From: CAIWHR01 sp963713275
GTDB lineage: Bacteria > Pseudomonadota > Gammaproteobacteria > Burkholderiales > Casimicrobiaceae
Assembly: GCA_963713275.1 (NCBI GenBank)
Contig: CAVQLG010000007.1
Location: forward strand, 308,693 to 372,692
Length of the DNA stretch: 64,000 nucleotides
Reading direction: 5' to 3'
The position numbers and the translations under genes are program-made. The stretch's first letter is position 1, and each line of letters starts with the position of its first letter. Shown in pieces: positions 63,100-64,000 of this stretch. The notes beneath the pieces are model-generated. The model was given only the letters and a program-made list of their open reading frames with translations, had not been told where the DNA came from and made no database searches.

Positions 63100-64000
63100 A
63101 TGCCGCCGCCACGTGTCTCCGTCATCATGCCCTGCTTCAACGGGGAGGCATTCCTCGCGGAGGCGGTCGACTCGGTCCTCGGGCAGACCTTCCAGGATTT
63201 CGAGTTGATCGTGGTGGACGATGGCTCCACGGACCGGTCGGCCGAGATCCTCAAGGGCTATGGCGACCGAATCTGTGTCGTACGCCAGCAGAACCGAGGC
63301 GTCTCGGCAGCACGCAATGCCGGAGTAAGGGAGTCGCACGGGGAGTTCATCGCTTTCCTGGACTCGGATGATTACTGGGATCCCGTTTTTCTCGACGAAC
63401 TGGTCAAGGGAATGGCGGATCCAACCACGGCACTCGCCTACTGTGGCTGGCAGATCGTCGGCTCTGTCCAAGGGAAGCCGTTCGTTCCGCCGAACTACGA
63501 AACCGGCGACAAGATGCACCACATGCTGCGCTTTGCGTCGCTGTGGCCGATCCACGCAGTCCTCATACGCCGCAGCCTGATGCCTCCTGGGGTTTCCTTC
63601 AACCCTGAGTTTCCGGCGTGCGAGGACTACGACTTGTGGCTTCGCATCGCGAGCTTCCACCGCATTCACCTGGTTCCCACCGTGCTTGCGTATTACCGCA
63701 GGCACGGACCGGCGAACGTCACCTCGGACCAGGCACGGGTCGCGCGCTACAACCTCCTCGTCAAGCAGCGATTCCTCCATGATTTCCCCGAGTTTCGGCG
63801 CCTCATTTCACGGAGCAAGCGTCGCAAGTACTTGGCTGGCGGCGTCGTGGACCGGGGCTACCGGTGTTTGTGGCAAGGTGACCTAAAGAATGCTCACGGC
63901 ATCTTCCGTCATGCCTTGGTCAGTGGCGTCGTGGGTCTGGAGGACATGAAGTATGCAGTCGCCTCGCTGCTCCCGTTCGGGCTGTACGCGAGACTGGTCA
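63100..64000 (+). CDS. Family 2 glycosyltransferase, 3' end beyond the window
   Basis: The visible 300 residues are a GT-A glycosyltransferase: VSVIMPCFNGEAFLAEAVDSVLGQTFQDFELIVVDDGSTDRS (nucleotide-binding), NRGVSAARNAGVRESHGEFIAFLDSDDYWDP (DxD metal motif) and FPACEDYDLWLRIASFHRIHLVP (catalytic ED). YYRRHGPANVT follows. ATG 63100 is preferred; GTG 63076 would add eight residues. It continues the polymer assembly genes past the right edge. Confidence 0.93.
   Translation, partial: MPPPRVSVIMPCFNGEAFLAEAVDSVLGQTFQDFELIVVDDGSTDRSAEILKGYGDRICVVRQQNRGVSAARNAGVRESHGEFIAFLDSDDYWDPVFLDELVKGMADPTTALAYCGWQIVGSVQGKPFVPPNYETGDKMHHMLRFASLWPIHAVLIRRSLMPPGVSFNPEFPACEDYDLWLRIASFHRIHLVPTVLAYYRRHGPANVTSDQARVARYNLLVKQRFLHDFPEFRRLISRSKRRKYLAGGVVDRGYRCLWQGDLKNAHGIFRHALVSGVVGLEDMKYAVASLLPFGLYARLV

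Overview
The window is high-GC DNA and looks like a betaproteobacterial chromosome. The left end carries the order hisE, hinT, tatABC, a DegS-type protease, petABC, sspA, sspB, which is characteristic of that class. From about 20.7 kb rightwards lies an exosortase A (XrtA, PEP-CTERM) exopolysaccharide locus of the kind found in many floc- and biofilm-forming betaproteobacteria. Taxonomy below class level cannot be read from this sequence.

Layout. 1-8.4 kb: housekeeping genes for histidine synthesis, Tat export, envelope proteolysis, the cytochrome bc1 complex and stringent starvation proteins. 8.8-15.6 kb: a tightly packed operon I cannot match to a known pathway. It encodes a PqqD-like peptide-binding protein, a tandem ATP-grasp ligase, a fold-type III PLP decarboxylase, a urea-transporter/Sir2-like fusion and a membrane-anchored dienelactone-hydrolase-type enzyme. 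15.8-17.1 kb: a CDP-alcohol phosphatidyltransferase next to a CarS-like CDP-lipid synthase. 17.1-19.5 kb (minus strand): a metallophosphoesterase and a DUF1015 protein. 19.98 kb: tRNA-Thr(TGT).

20.7-64 kb is the exopolysaccharide locus. It holds an export lipoprotein, chain-length protein, tyrosine kinase, outer-membrane barrel, ATPase, WecB epimerase, deacetylases, FemAB/GNAT proteins, XrtA-associated glycosyltransferases, two exosortases, an asparagine-synthase-like amidotransferase, an adenylate-forming enzyme, a formyltransferase, a polymerase-like membrane protein, two sulfotransferases (one fused to a CysQ-like domain), a flippase and more glycosyltransferases. Together these imply a secreted, probably sulfated and acyl- or formyl-modified polysaccharide, coordinated with C-terminal protein sorting.

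The middle of this locus (30-40 kb) is heavily rearranged. It has three arrays of REP-like palindromes with a RAYT transposase gene, a decayed RelB/YafQ pair, a HigB fragment with HigA abutting a shortened exosortase A, an AbrB/PIN pair, an Xre-RES pair and an MqsRA pair. A second, complete exosortase-EpsI gene lies downstream.

Caution: at least a dozen otherwise well-conserved genes, including petA, carry single-base frameshifts, almost all apparent +1 insertions. This looks more like assembly indels than biology, so pseudogene status should be judged with that in mind. All family names come from reading the sequence by eye; no database search was run.
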